Shown here: positions 43,027-51,007 of the stretch, piece after piece
How the letters are laid out: every line of letters begins with the position of its first letter
Position numbering within the stretch: position 1 is the stretch's first letter
NCBI GenBank assembly: GCA_032027165.1
Contig: JAVSMO010000001.1
Coordinates: 2,357,919 to 2,421,918, forward strand
Source of the DNA: Denitratisoma sp.
Lineage (GTDB): Bacteria > Pseudomonadota > Gammaproteobacteria > Burkholderiales > Rhodocyclaceae
Reading direction: 5' to 3'
DNA: 64,000 nt
Program-made: the position numbers and the translations under genes
The notes under the pieces: model-generated
The model's database searches: none
Told to the model about the DNA's origin: nothing
The model's input: the letters and a program-made list of their open reading frames with translations, nothing else

Positions 43027-45408
43027 TTAGTTGCGCAGCGGCTTGCCGGTTTCCAGCATGTGGGCGATGCGCTGTTGCGTCTTCTCGGTCTTCAGCAGCT
43101 CGACGAACTCGTGGCGCTCGACGGCGAGCAGCCAGTCCTCGCTCACCGGCGTGCCGGTCTCGACCTCGCCGCCGCACAGCGCGCTGGCGGCGCCGCGGGC
43201 GACGCGGTAGTCGTGGGCGGAGATCATGCCGCCCTCCTTCATGTTCACCAGCATCATCTCCAGGCTGGCGATGCCGTTGCGGCCGGCCACCCTGACGCCG
43301 CGCGGCGGCAGCTTCGGCCGCCAGCCGGCTTCCGCCAGCGCGCGCGCCGTCTGCCGCGCCACGTGCAGCAGTTCTCCGGCATGGAACACCACCGGGTCGG
43401 AGTCGTGCAGGAAGCCGAGCTCGCGCGCCTCCAGCGCGCTCTTCGAGACGTTGGCCATGGCGACGGTCTGGAACACCGGCTGCAGGAAGGGGAAGACATC
43501 GCCGCCGGCGGTGCGCGCCGCAGCCTCGGCGGCGCGCAGGGCGAACTCCTTGCAGCCGCCGCCGGCCGGGATGAGGCCGACGCCGGCCTCGACCAGGCCG
43601 AGGTAGGACTCCAGCGCCGCCACGGCGCGGCTCGAGTGCATGACGACCTCGCAGCCGCCGCCCAGCGCCATGCCGTTCACCGCGGCGACCACCGGCACCT
43701 GGGCGTACTTCAGGGTCTGGCTCATCTGCTGGAAGCGGGCCACGCCCTTCTCCAGCCCGGCAAAGTCCTTCGCCTGCAGGGCCGGCGCCAGCGCCGCCAG
43801 GTTGGCGCCCGCCGAGAACGGCGGCCGCGTTTGCCAGATCACCAGGCCCTTGTAGTCGCGCTCGGCGCGCGCCACCGCCTCGATGATGCCTTCCAGCACG
43901 TCGGGGCCGAGGGTGTTGGCCTTGCTCTTGAAGGACAGCACGGCGATGTCGGCGTCACTCGGCGCCGTCCACATCCGCACGCCCTCGCTCTCGAAGACGG
44001 TCGTGCCGCGTTCCTCGGCCTCGCCCAGCACGCGCTCGGGGAAGACCTGACGGGCATAGACAGGCAATGCGGAACGCGGTTTGTCGCTCTTCGCGCTCGC
44101 CGAATACGAACCGGTCGCGCCATGAACGCCCTGCCTTCCATCGAACACCCACGCAGGCAGCGGCGCGGCGCTCATCGCCTTGCCGGCCTCGATGTCGGCC
44201 TTCACGGCGTTGGCGATGGCCTGCCAGCCGGCAGCCTGCCAGGTCTCGAAGGGGCCTTCCTTCCAGCCGAAGCCCCAGCGCATGGCGAAGTCGACGTCGC
44301 GCGCGTTGTCGGCGATCGCTTCGAGGTGGAAGGCGCAGTAGTGGAAGATGTCGCGGAAGATGGCCCAGAGGAACTGCGCCTGCGGCGACGCATGTGCGCG
44401 CAGTTTCTCGAACTTCTCCGCCGGATTCTTGATCTTGAGGATCGCGGCGACCTCGGCGTCGACCTCGCCGCCCGAGGGACGGTAGCCCTGCGTCGCCAGG
44501 TCGACGACGTGGATGGCCTTGCCTTCCTTCTTGTAGATGCCGGCCCGGGTCTTCTGGCCGAGCGCGCCCTTGCCGATGAGGAAAGTCAGCCACGCCGGGG
44601 CGGCGTAGTACTTGTGCCAGGGGTCGGCCGGCAGCGTGTCCTGCATGGTCTTGATGACGTGCGCCAGGGTGTCGAGGCCGACCACGTCCGCCGTGCGGTA
44701 GGTGGCGCTCTTCGGCCGGCCGATGGACGGGCCGGTCAGTGCATCCACCACGTCGAAGCCGAGGCCGAGGCGCTCGGTGTGGTGCATCACGGCGAGCATG
44801 GAGAAGACGCCGACGCGGTTGGCGACGAAGTTCGGCGTGTCGAGCGCGCGCACCACGCCCTTGCCCAGGGTGGTGGTGAGGAAGGTCTCCAGGTCGTCGA
44901 GCATCGATGCTTCGCTCGCCTTGCAGGGAATGATCTCGACCAGCTGCATGTAGCGCGGCGGGTTGAAGAAGTGGATGCCGCAGAAGCGGCCGCGCAGGGC
45001 CTCGGGCAGTGCCTCGGACAGGGTGTTGATCGACAGGCCGGAGGTGTTGCTGGCGAAGATGGCGTGGCCGGCGACGAAGGGCGCGACCTTTTTGTAGAGG
45101 TCGAGTTTCCATTCCATCTTCTCGGCGATGGCCTCGATGACGAGGTCGCAGCCGCGCAGCTGCTCGAGGCCCGAGTCGTAGTTGGCGGCGTCGATGTAGG
45201 CGACGCGGTCCTTGGTGGCGAAGGGCGTCGGCTCGAGTTTCTTGAGGCCGTCGAGGGCCTTCTTGACGATGCCGTTCGGGTCGCCCTCTTTCGCCGGCAG
45301 GTCGAACAGCACGACCGGCACGTTGGCGTTGGCGCAGTGGGCGGCGATCTGCGCGCCCATGACGCCGGCGCCGAGCACGGCGACTTTGCGTACGATGAAG
45401 TTGCTCAC
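43027..45408 (-). CDS. 3-hydroxyacyl-CoA dehydrogenase / enoyl-CoA hydratase (FadN-like)
   Basis: The 793-residue bifunctional enzyme has an N-terminal NAD-binding 3-hydroxyacyl-CoA dehydrogenase (LGAGVMGAQIA at 13-23, HFFNPPRYM) and a C-terminal crotonase (SAGANL, GMALGGGCEVVMHS). This is the reverse domain order to FadB and is typical of FadN/PaaH-like proteins. Translation starts at GTG 45408, with AGGAG eight bases upstream. A dispersed motif variant (44582-44604) is embedded as AWLTF. Confidence 0.92.
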   Translation of the reverse strand: MSNFIVRKVAVLGAGVMGAQIAAHCANANVPVVLFDLPAKEGDPNGIVKKALDGLKKLEPTPFATKDRVAYIDAANYDSGLEQLRGCDLVIEAIAEKMEWKLDLYKKVAPFVAGHAIFASNTSGLSINTLSEALPEALRGRFCGIHFFNPPRYMQLVEIIPCKASEASMLDDLETFLTTTLGKGVVRALDTPNFVANRVGVFSMLAVMHHTERLGLGFDVVDALTGPSIGRPKSATYRTADVVGLDTLAHVIKTMQDTLPADPWHKYYAAPAWLTFLIGKGALGQKTRAGIYKKEGKAIHVVDLATQGYRPSGGEVDAEVAAILKIKNPAEKFEKLRAHASPQAQFLWAIFRDIFHYCAFHLEAIADNARDVDFAMRWGFGWKEGPFETWQAAGWQAIANAVKADIEAGKAMSAAPLPAWVFDGRQGVHGATGSYSASAKSDKPRSALPVYARQVFPERVLGEAEERGTTVFESEGVRMWTAPSDADIAVLSFKSKANTLGPDVLEGIIEAVARAERDYKGLVIWQTRPPFSAGANLAALAPALQAKDFAGLEKGVARFQQMSQTLKYAQVPVVAAVNGMALGGGCEVVMHSSRAVAALESYLGLVEAGVGLIPAGGGCKEFALRAAEAAARTAGGDVFPFLQPVFQTVAMANVSKSALEARELGFLHDSDPVVFHAGELLHVARQTARALAEAGWRPKLPPRGVRVAGRNGIASLEMMLVNMKEGGMISAHDYRVARGAASALCGGEVETGTPVSEDWLLAVERHEFVELLKTEKTQQRIAHMLETGKPLRN
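44582..44604 (-). repeat. Dispersed motif copy, variant (GCCGC, GGCTGACTTT)
   Basis: On the minus strand it reads GCCGC, CCCGGCG, TGGCTGACTTT. In the sense orientation inside the FadN-like gene. Confidence 0.45.
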
Positions 45409-45500
45409 GATGCTTCTCCTGGTTGAATGGGGTGGCCGCGAAAATGCGGGAAGATTGGGGAGGTAAGCCACCGCCCCGCATCTCCGCAGCCGGAACGAAT

Positions 45501-45899
45501 TTACTGCTCGGGCGGTACCTCGCGCTTGCTGCCGTCCGGGTTGAGCGCGACGTAGGTCAGTTGCGCCTCGGTCACCTTGACCACCAGCGGATTGGTGGGA
45601 TGGCGCTCGGCATACACCTCGACGTTGATGGTCATCGAGGTGCGGCCGACCTTGATCACCTCGGCGTAGAAAGACAGCACGTCGCCGACCGACACCGGCT
45701 GCTTGAAGAGGAATTCGTTCACCGCGATGGTGGCGACGCGGCCGCGCGCGCGGCGGATGGCGACGATGCCGCCGGCCAGGTCGACATTGGCCATGATGTA
45801 GCCGCCGAAGATGTCGCCGGCGTGGTTCACGTCGGCCGGCATCGGCATCACGCGCAGGGTCGGCTGCTTGTCCGGCAGCTGCGTCGGCTGCTCACTCAT
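45501..45899 (-). CDS. Hotdog-fold acyl-CoA thioesterase (YciA-like)
   Basis: The 132-residue protein is a single hotdog domain with the acyl-CoA thioesterase pattern NHAGDIFGGYIMANVD (about 25-40) and VSVGDVLSFYAEV. Such enzymes hydrolyse acyl-CoAs and free CoA when beta-oxidation is congested. The start overlaps the upstream FadB-like gene by ATGA. The conserved aspartate in GDIFGG is present. Confidence 0.9.
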   Translation of the reverse strand: MSEQPTQLPDKQPTLRVMPMPADVNHAGDIFGGYIMANVDLAGGIVAIRRARGRVATIAVNEFLFKQPVSVGDVLSFYAEVIKVGRTSMTINVEVYAERHPTNPLVVKVTEAQLTYVALNPDGSKREVPPEQ

Positions 45900-47821
45900 G
45901 CATTTTCTTTCAAGTAGTTCATCGGCCCGCCGCGGAACGGAGCGAAGCCGGTGCCGAAGATCACGCCGGCGTCGGCCAGCTCGGCGTCGGCGACGACGCC
46001 CTGGTCGACGCAGCGTTGCGCGGCCGCCAGGAAGGGCTTGACGAGGCGCTCGGCCAGCCCCGCCGGCACTTGCCCCACCGTGCCCTTCTGCGGCTTGCCC
46101 TGATTGTAGGTGTAAAAGCCGCGGCCTGTCTTGCGGCCGAGGTGGCCGGCATTCACCAGCTCCATCAGCTTCCTCGGCGGCTCGGCGATGCCGCTCGCCA
46201 GCTGCTGGCCGGCGGCGACAGCGATGTCGAGGCCGACAGTGTCGGCCAGCTCGATCGGACCAAGCGGCATGCCGAAGGCCAGCGCCGCCTCGTCCACCGC
46301 TTCCGGTGCGATGCCCTCGTCCACGCAGCGCATCGCCTCCTGCATGTAGGGCGCCAGCACGGCGTTCACCAGGAAGCCGGGCGCGCTCTTCACCGGCAGC
46401 GCCAGCTTGTCGATCTTGCGCACGAAGGCGAGGCCCTTCTTGAACATCTGCGGGTCGGACTCCTTGCCCTCGACCACCTCGACCAGCGGCATTTTCGCCA
46501 CCGGATTGAAGAAGTGGATGCCGATCAGCCGCGACGGATTCTTCAATGCCACGGCAATGTCCTCCAGCTTCAGGCTCGAAGTATTGCTGGCCAGCACGGC
46601 CTCCGGCTTGGCGATGGCCTCGATGGCGGCGAATAGCTGCTGCTTGGCTTCCAGGTTCTCGAAGATGGCCTCGATCACCACGTCGGCCTGCCGCGCGCCC
46701 TGGCCGGTCGGGTCGGGGATCAACCGGTCGAGGGCGAAGCGCACCTGGGCGTCGTCGCGCAGCTTTTTCTTGAAGGCCGTCGCGGCGCGCTGGATGGCCG
46801 GCGCGATGCGCTCGATGTTCTGGTCCTGCAGCGTGACGGTGAGGCCGCGCAGCGCGCCCCAGGCGGCGATGTCGCCGCCCATGACGCCGGCGCCGACGAC
46901 GTGCAGGTGCTTCGGCGCGAAGTCGCCGTCCTTTCCGAAGCCCTTCAGCCGCTCCTGCAGGTAATACACGCGTACCAGGTTGCGCGTCGTCGGCGAACCG
47001 TAGATGGCTTCCATCGAGCTCGGCTTGTCGGCCGGCACGGCGAGGGCGTTGCCGCCGTAGTTCGCCCAGATGTCGAGGATGGCGTAGGGCGCCGGGTAGT
47101 GCTTGGGGCGCGCGCGCGCGGCAACCTGCTTCCTCGCCTGCGCGGCGACGACGCCCTTGAGCGGGCCGTTCATCAGCTTCTGCATGAACGGCAGCTCGCG
47201 TCGCGGCTGGCCCGAGAGCACCAGCATGCGCGCGGCGTTCTCCATCACGCGCGGCGGCACGCACTCGTCGGCGAAGCCGAGGCGCTTCGCCTTCTTCGCG
47301 TCGAGGGCGCGGCCGGTGAGCATCATGTCGAGCGCGGCGGCCGGCCCGATCACCTGCGGCAGGCGCAGCATGCCGCCCCAGCCCGGCACGATGCCGAGCA
47401 TGACTTCCGGCAGGGCGATGCGCGTGCCCGGCTCGTCCACCGAGATGCGGTAGCGGCAGGCCAGCGCCAGCTCGGTGCCGCCGCCCATGCAGTGGCCGCG
47501 GATGAGCGCCAGCGTCGGGTACTTCACGGCAGCGAGGCGGTTGTAGAGGTCCCAGCCGCGCTGCACCAGCGCCTTGGCGTCGGCGGCGGAGGCGACTTTC
47601 GTGAACTCCTCGATGTCGGCGCCGGCGATGAAGCCGGCGCTCTTGCCGGAACGGATCGCCAGGCCCTTGGGCGGCTCGCGGTCGAATTCGTCCAGGGCCA
47701 GGCCGAGCTCGCGCAGGGCCTCGGCGGAGAGCGTGTTGGTGGACTCTCCCGCCTTGTCGAAAGTCAGCCAGGCCAGGCCGCCGGGTTCGCGCTCGATGCG
47801 CCAGTGCTTCAGCTCCGTCAT
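45896..47821 (-). CDS. fadJ: FadB/FadJ-type enoyl-CoA hydratase / 3-hydroxyacyl-CoA dehydrogenase
   Basis: The 641-residue multifunctional protein has an N-terminal crotonase (FIAGADIEEF, GHCMGGGTELAL) and then a 3-hydroxyacyl-CoA dehydrogenase (VVGAGVMGGDIAAWGAL, HFFNPVAKMP). This is the classical FadB/FadJ order, though shorter than the roughly 715-730 residues of E. coli enzymes. The cluster therefore has two multifunctional enzymes of opposite domain order. A weak dispersed motif variant near 47760-47782 encodes AWLTF. Confidence 0.9.
   Translation of the reverse strand: MTELKHWRIEREPGGLAWLTFDKAGESTNTLSAEALRELGLALDEFDREPPKGLAIRSGKSAGFIAGADIEEFTKVASAADAKALVQRGWDLYNRLAAVKYPTLALIRGHCMGGGTELALACRYRISVDEPGTRIALPEVMLGIVPGWGGMLRLPQVIGPAAALDMMLTGRALDAKKAKRLGFADECVPPRVMENAARMLVLSGQPRRELPFMQKLMNGPLKGVVAAQARKQVAARARPKHYPAPYAILDIWANYGGNALAVPADKPSSMEAIYGSPTTRNLVRVYYLQERLKGFGKDGDFAPKHLHVVGAGVMGGDIAAWGALRGLTVTLQDQNIERIAPAIQRAATAFKKKLRDDAQVRFALDRLIPDPTGQGARQADVVIEAIFENLEAKQQLFAAIEAIAKPEAVLASNTSSLKLEDIAVALKNPSRLIGIHFFNPVAKMPLVEVVEGKESDPQMFKKGLAFVRKIDKLALPVKSAPGFLVNAVLAPYMQEAMRCVDEGIAPEAVDEAALAFGMPLGPIELADTVGLDIAVAAGQQLASGIAEPPRKLMELVNAGHLGRKTGRGFYTYNQGKPQKGTVGQVPAGLAERLVKPFLAAAQRCVDQGVVADAELADAGVIFGTGFAPFRGGPMNYLKENA
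47760..47782 (-). repeat. Dispersed motif copy, weak variant
   Basis: On the minus strand it reads GGCGG, CCTGGCC, TGGCTGACTTT. In the sense orientation near the start of the FadJ-like gene; only the CTGACTTT core is exact. Confidence 0.35.
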
Positions 47822-47839
47822 TTCAACCTCGTGGAAAGT

Positions 47840-48712
47840 TCACAAAATGCCGCCGTCGCCGCGGCGCAGGCGGCCGACGATGGCCGGCCGCTCGTCCTCG
47901 TTCACATGCAGGGCGAAGACCGCCTCGTCCGCGCCGGATTCGCTGCGCATCTTCACCGGCGCGCCGTAGAACACCGGCCCCTTGATCCAGGCGTCCAGCC
48001 GCAGCGGCAGGCCCGCCTCCGCCTGCGGCAGGCGCGCCAGGCACTGGCCGAGCACGCGCGGCGGATGGAAGAAGGCGCGCGGGAAGCCGAGCTTGCGCGC
48101 ATACCAGCCGAACATGTGCACGCCGTTGTAGTCACCCGACAGGCCGCCGAAATGCCAGCCGCCGCCGGCCGGCATGCGCCAGGCCGCCGTCTCGCCGGGA
48201 CTGACTTTGGGCGCCTCCGGCACGGCATCCGCCGTCGGCGCGCCGAAGCGGCCGCGCATGTAGAAGGTGTTCACGCTTTCCCAGGCGGTCGTGCGGCCGT
48301 CGTCCACCGTCGTGTGCAGGTCGAACTCCGCTCCCTTCTCCAGGATGCGGTGGCCGGCGACCTTGACGCGAATGTCGAGCGCGGCGTCGCGCGCCAGCGG
48401 CGCATGCTGGACGATGCGGTTGCGCACCTGCAGGATCTTCCAGATCGGCACCGGGAAGGCCGGCTGCGTCAGGATCGCCATCTGCAGGGGGAAGCCGATG
48501 GCGTGCGGGTAGAGCAGCGGCAGCGTGTCGCCCTCCGGCAGGCCGGAGAGCGCGTGGAAGCGCTTCAGTTCGGCGGCATCGACGCGGTGCCGCCAGCGCG
48601 CCGAGATCGCCGGCACGCCCTTGCGCAGGCCGGGCGAGGGCCGCACGGCGCGGACCATGAAGGCCAGCGCCGAGGGGCGCGCGCGGAAGTCGAGATGGAT
48701 TTCCCGGCTCAC
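47840..48712 (-). CDS. MaoC-like acyl dehydratase
   Basis: The 290-residue protein has a double-hotdog length. The hydratase-2 motif occurs in its C-terminal half as SGDYNGVHMFGWYARKLG (D and H being the catalytic pair). The N-terminal half is degenerate. It probably hydrates trans-2-enoyl-CoA to (R)-3-hydroxyacyl-CoA or acts on a special acyl chain. It sits between degV and the FadJ-like gene in the same direction. A dispersed motif copy (48186-48208) is embedded as PKVSPGETA. Confidence 0.87.
   Translation of the reverse strand: MSREIHLDFRARPSALAFMVRAVRPSPGLRKGVPAISARWRHRVDAAELKRFHALSGLPEGDTLPLLYPHAIGFPLQMAILTQPAFPVPIWKILQVRNRIVQHAPLARDAALDIRVKVAGHRILEKGAEFDLHTTVDDGRTTAWESVNTFYMRGRFGAPTADAVPEAPKVSPGETAAWRMPAGGGWHFGGLSGDYNGVHMFGWYARKLGFPRAFFHPPRVLGQCLARLPQAEAGLPLRLDAWIKGPVFYGAPVKMRSESGADEAVFALHVNEDERPAIVGRLRRGDGGIL
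48186..48208 (+). repeat. Dispersed GCCGT-N7-GACTGACTTT motif copy
   Basis: GCCGT, CTCGCCG, GGACTGACTTT. Inside the MaoC-like gene, antisense. Confidence 0.85.
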
Positions 48713-48724
48713 GATCCGCCCGGT

Positions 48725-49669
48725 TCAGTGGAAGCCGTGCGGCCCGGCCGCATAGCCGAGCGACAGCGCGCCGGAGCCGACGTTCACCGCCGCCGTCATG
48801 CTCATCACCGAGGTCATGACATCGACCTCATGCTCGCGCGCGGCGCGGTCGAGCTCCTCGTAGCCGGGCATGGCCTTCACCTGCTCGGGATCGCCCCCGT
48901 AGCTGATGCACACCTGCGGCGCCTTGAGCCCCTTGCGTATCTGCGCCGCGGTGTTGCGGAACAGCTTCTCGACGCCGGTGTCGAAGCCGCGCACCTTGCC
49001 CACCGGGCCGGTCTGGTCGCGGTGCGAGCAGAGGATGGGCTTGACGTCGAGCATCTGGCCGAGGGTATACGTGCCCCAGTTGATGCTCTTGTCGCCGCGC
49101 TTGGAGGCGCGCTTGTAGACATGGAAGAGATCGGCCGGCATGAGGAAGGCGTAGGTCTCCTCGGTGAGCTGGCGGATGCGGTTGCCGATCTGCGAGGGCG
49201 TGCCGCCCTCGCGGATCAGGCGGATCACCTCGGCGGCCTGCACGCCCTGGCCGGTGAACATGGTGCGGCTGTTGATGACGGCGACGCTGAACGGCCCCTG
49301 CACGCCGGCCTGGCGGCGGCGCTCCTTGTAGCGGCCGATGATGTTGAGCGAAGCCTTGTTGGCATGGTCGTAGATGAGGCTGCGCGCGCTGGTGATGGTC
49401 AGGCAGAAGACGTGGTCGTACTCCAGCACCATGCGGTCGAGGAACAGGTCCTCGATCTGCTGCTGCGTCCACGGGATCGACTCGGCGTGGTCTTCCGTGC
49501 GCGTGTCGAGATGGCTGGCGTAGAACGACCAGGTCTCCTGCGGGTCGCGCCGGTCCACGAAGGTCATGTCGCCGACGCGCACCGAGATCGGCATGACGAC
49601 GATGTTGTTCTCCTCGATGAAGGACTTCGGCAGGTCGCACGCCGAGTCCACCACAATGCCTATCCTCAT
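48725..49669 (-). CDS. DegV family fatty-acid-binding protein
   Basis: The 314-residue protein has the DegV opening MRIGIVVDSACDLP, and conserved TITSARS and NSRTMFTGQG segments. DegV/FakB proteins bind a fatty acid in a buried pocket; in Firmicutes FakB presents it to the kinase FakA. No FakA-like kinase is visible here. Within a beta-oxidation operon it may shuttle or sense fatty acids. AGGAG precedes the ATG. Confidence 0.9.
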   Translation of the reverse strand: MRIGIVVDSACDLPKSFIEENNIVVMPISVRVGDMTFVDRRDPQETWSFYASHLDTRTEDHAESIPWTQQQIEDLFLDRMVLEYDHVFCLTITSARSLIYDHANKASLNIIGRYKERRRQAGVQGPFSVAVINSRTMFTGQGVQAAEVIRLIREGGTPSQIGNRIRQLTEETYAFLMPADLFHVYKRASKRGDKSINWGTYTLGQMLDVKPILCSHRDQTGPVGKVRGFDTGVEKLFRNTAAQIRKGLKAPQVCISYGGDPEQVKAMPGYEELDRAAREHEVDVMTSVMSMTAAVNVGSGALSLGYAAGPHGFH

Positions 49670-49713
49670 GATTTGCTCCTCCCCTGGTTGATGAAATGGC
49701 GACTTGGGCCGCT

Positions 49714-50994
49714 CTAAACCGTTTCCACCAGCATGGCGCCGCCCTGGCCGCCGCCGATGCAGATCGTCGCGATGCCGCGCTTGCCGCCGCTGCGACGCAG
49801 GACGTGCAGCAGGTGCAGCACGATGCGCGCGCCGGAGGCGCCGACCGGATGGCCGAGCGCGACGGCGCCGCCGTCGACGTTGAGCTTCTCCTCGTCGAGC
49901 GCACCGAGCGGTGCGTCGAGGCCGAGCTGCTCCTTGCAGTAGGCGGCGTCCTTCCAGGCCTCGAGGCAGCCGATCACCTGGGCGGCGAAGGCCTCGTTGA
50001 TCTCCCAGGCGTCGAGGTCGTTCAGGCCGAGGCCGTGGCGCTGCAGGATCGGCGTCGCGGCATGCACCGGGCCGAGGCCCATCTGCGCCGGATCGAGGCC
50101 GGCCCATTGCGAATCGACGATGCGGCCGATCGGCTGCAGTCCATGGCGATTCACCGCCTCCTCGGAGGCGAGCACCAGCCAGACGCCGCCATCGGTGATC
50201 TGCGAGCTGTTGCCGGGCGTGACCTTGCCGTACTTGCGGTCGAAGAACGGCTTCAGCTTGGCCAGGCCCGCCATCGAGGAATCGCGCCGCACGCCGTCGT
50301 CGGCGGCGTATACCGCGCCGTCGCGGCCGACCAGCGGCACCACCTCGCCGTAATGGCCGGCGTCCTGGCCGGCGGCGACGCGCTGGTGGCTGCGCACCGA
50401 GAAGGCGTCCATCTGCTCGCGCGTGATGCCGAAACGGTGCGCGAGGTTCTCCGCCGTCTGTCCCATCAGCAGGTTCACCACCGGGTCGGTGAGGCCCTTC
50501 ATGATGCCGATCACCGGCGAGAGCAGGGCGCCGGGCTTGAGTTTCGCAAACAGCGCGGCCTTCTGGCCGGCCGTCTTCGCCTGCGCCATTTTCGCGAACC
50601 ACAACACCATGGTCTTCGAGTACAGCAGCGGCGCGTGCGACAGCGCGTCTACGCCGCCGGCCAGCACCAGCTGCGAGCGGCCGGAGTTGATGTTGGCGAT
50701 GGCCGAGTCGAGCGCCTGCATGCCGCTGGCGCAGTTGCGCATCACCGTCCAGCCCGGCACCTTGAGGCCGCAGCCCATGCGCAGCGCGGCGACGCGGCCG
50801 ATGTTCACCTCGTCCGGCGAGGGCGAGGCGCAGCCGAGGATGACCTCGTCGAGCTCCTCGGCGGCGAAGGGCTGGCGCACCAGCAGCGCCCGGCCGGCGG
50901 CGGTGGCGAGGTCGCCCGCCGAGAAGGGGCCGGGGGCGTTGCGCGCCTTGAGGAAGGGCGTGCGGGCGCCGTCGATGATGTAGACCGGTTTCAT
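49714..50994 (-). CDS. fadI: Acetyl-CoA C-acetyltransferase (FadI-like thiolase)
   Basis: The 426-residue thiolase has the active cysteine in MRNCASGMQALD, the NEAFAAQ block, GHPVGASGAR and a C-terminal CIGGGQGGAM. Its length and insertions fit the FadI branch, complementing the FadA-type thiolase in the same cluster. It starts 13 bp after the FadE stop. Confidence 0.92.
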   Translation of the reverse strand: MKPVYIIDGARTPFLKARNAPGPFSAGDLATAAGRALLVRQPFAAEELDEVILGCASPSPDEVNIGRVAALRMGCGLKVPGWTVMRNCASGMQALDSAIANINSGRSQLVLAGGVDALSHAPLLYSKTMVLWFAKMAQAKTAGQKAALFAKLKPGALLSPVIGIMKGLTDPVVNLLMGQTAENLAHRFGITREQMDAFSVRSHQRVAAGQDAGHYGEVVPLVGRDGAVYAADDGVRRDSSMAGLAKLKPFFDRKYGKVTPGNSSQITDGGVWLVLASEEAVNRHGLQPIGRIVDSQWAGLDPAQMGLGPVHAATPILQRHGLGLNDLDAWEINEAFAAQVIGCLEAWKDAAYCKEQLGLDAPLGALDEEKLNVDGGAVALGHPVGASGARIVLHLLHVLRRSGGKRGIATICIGGGQGGAMLVETV

Positions 50995-51007
50995 GCTGCC
51001 TCCGTGT

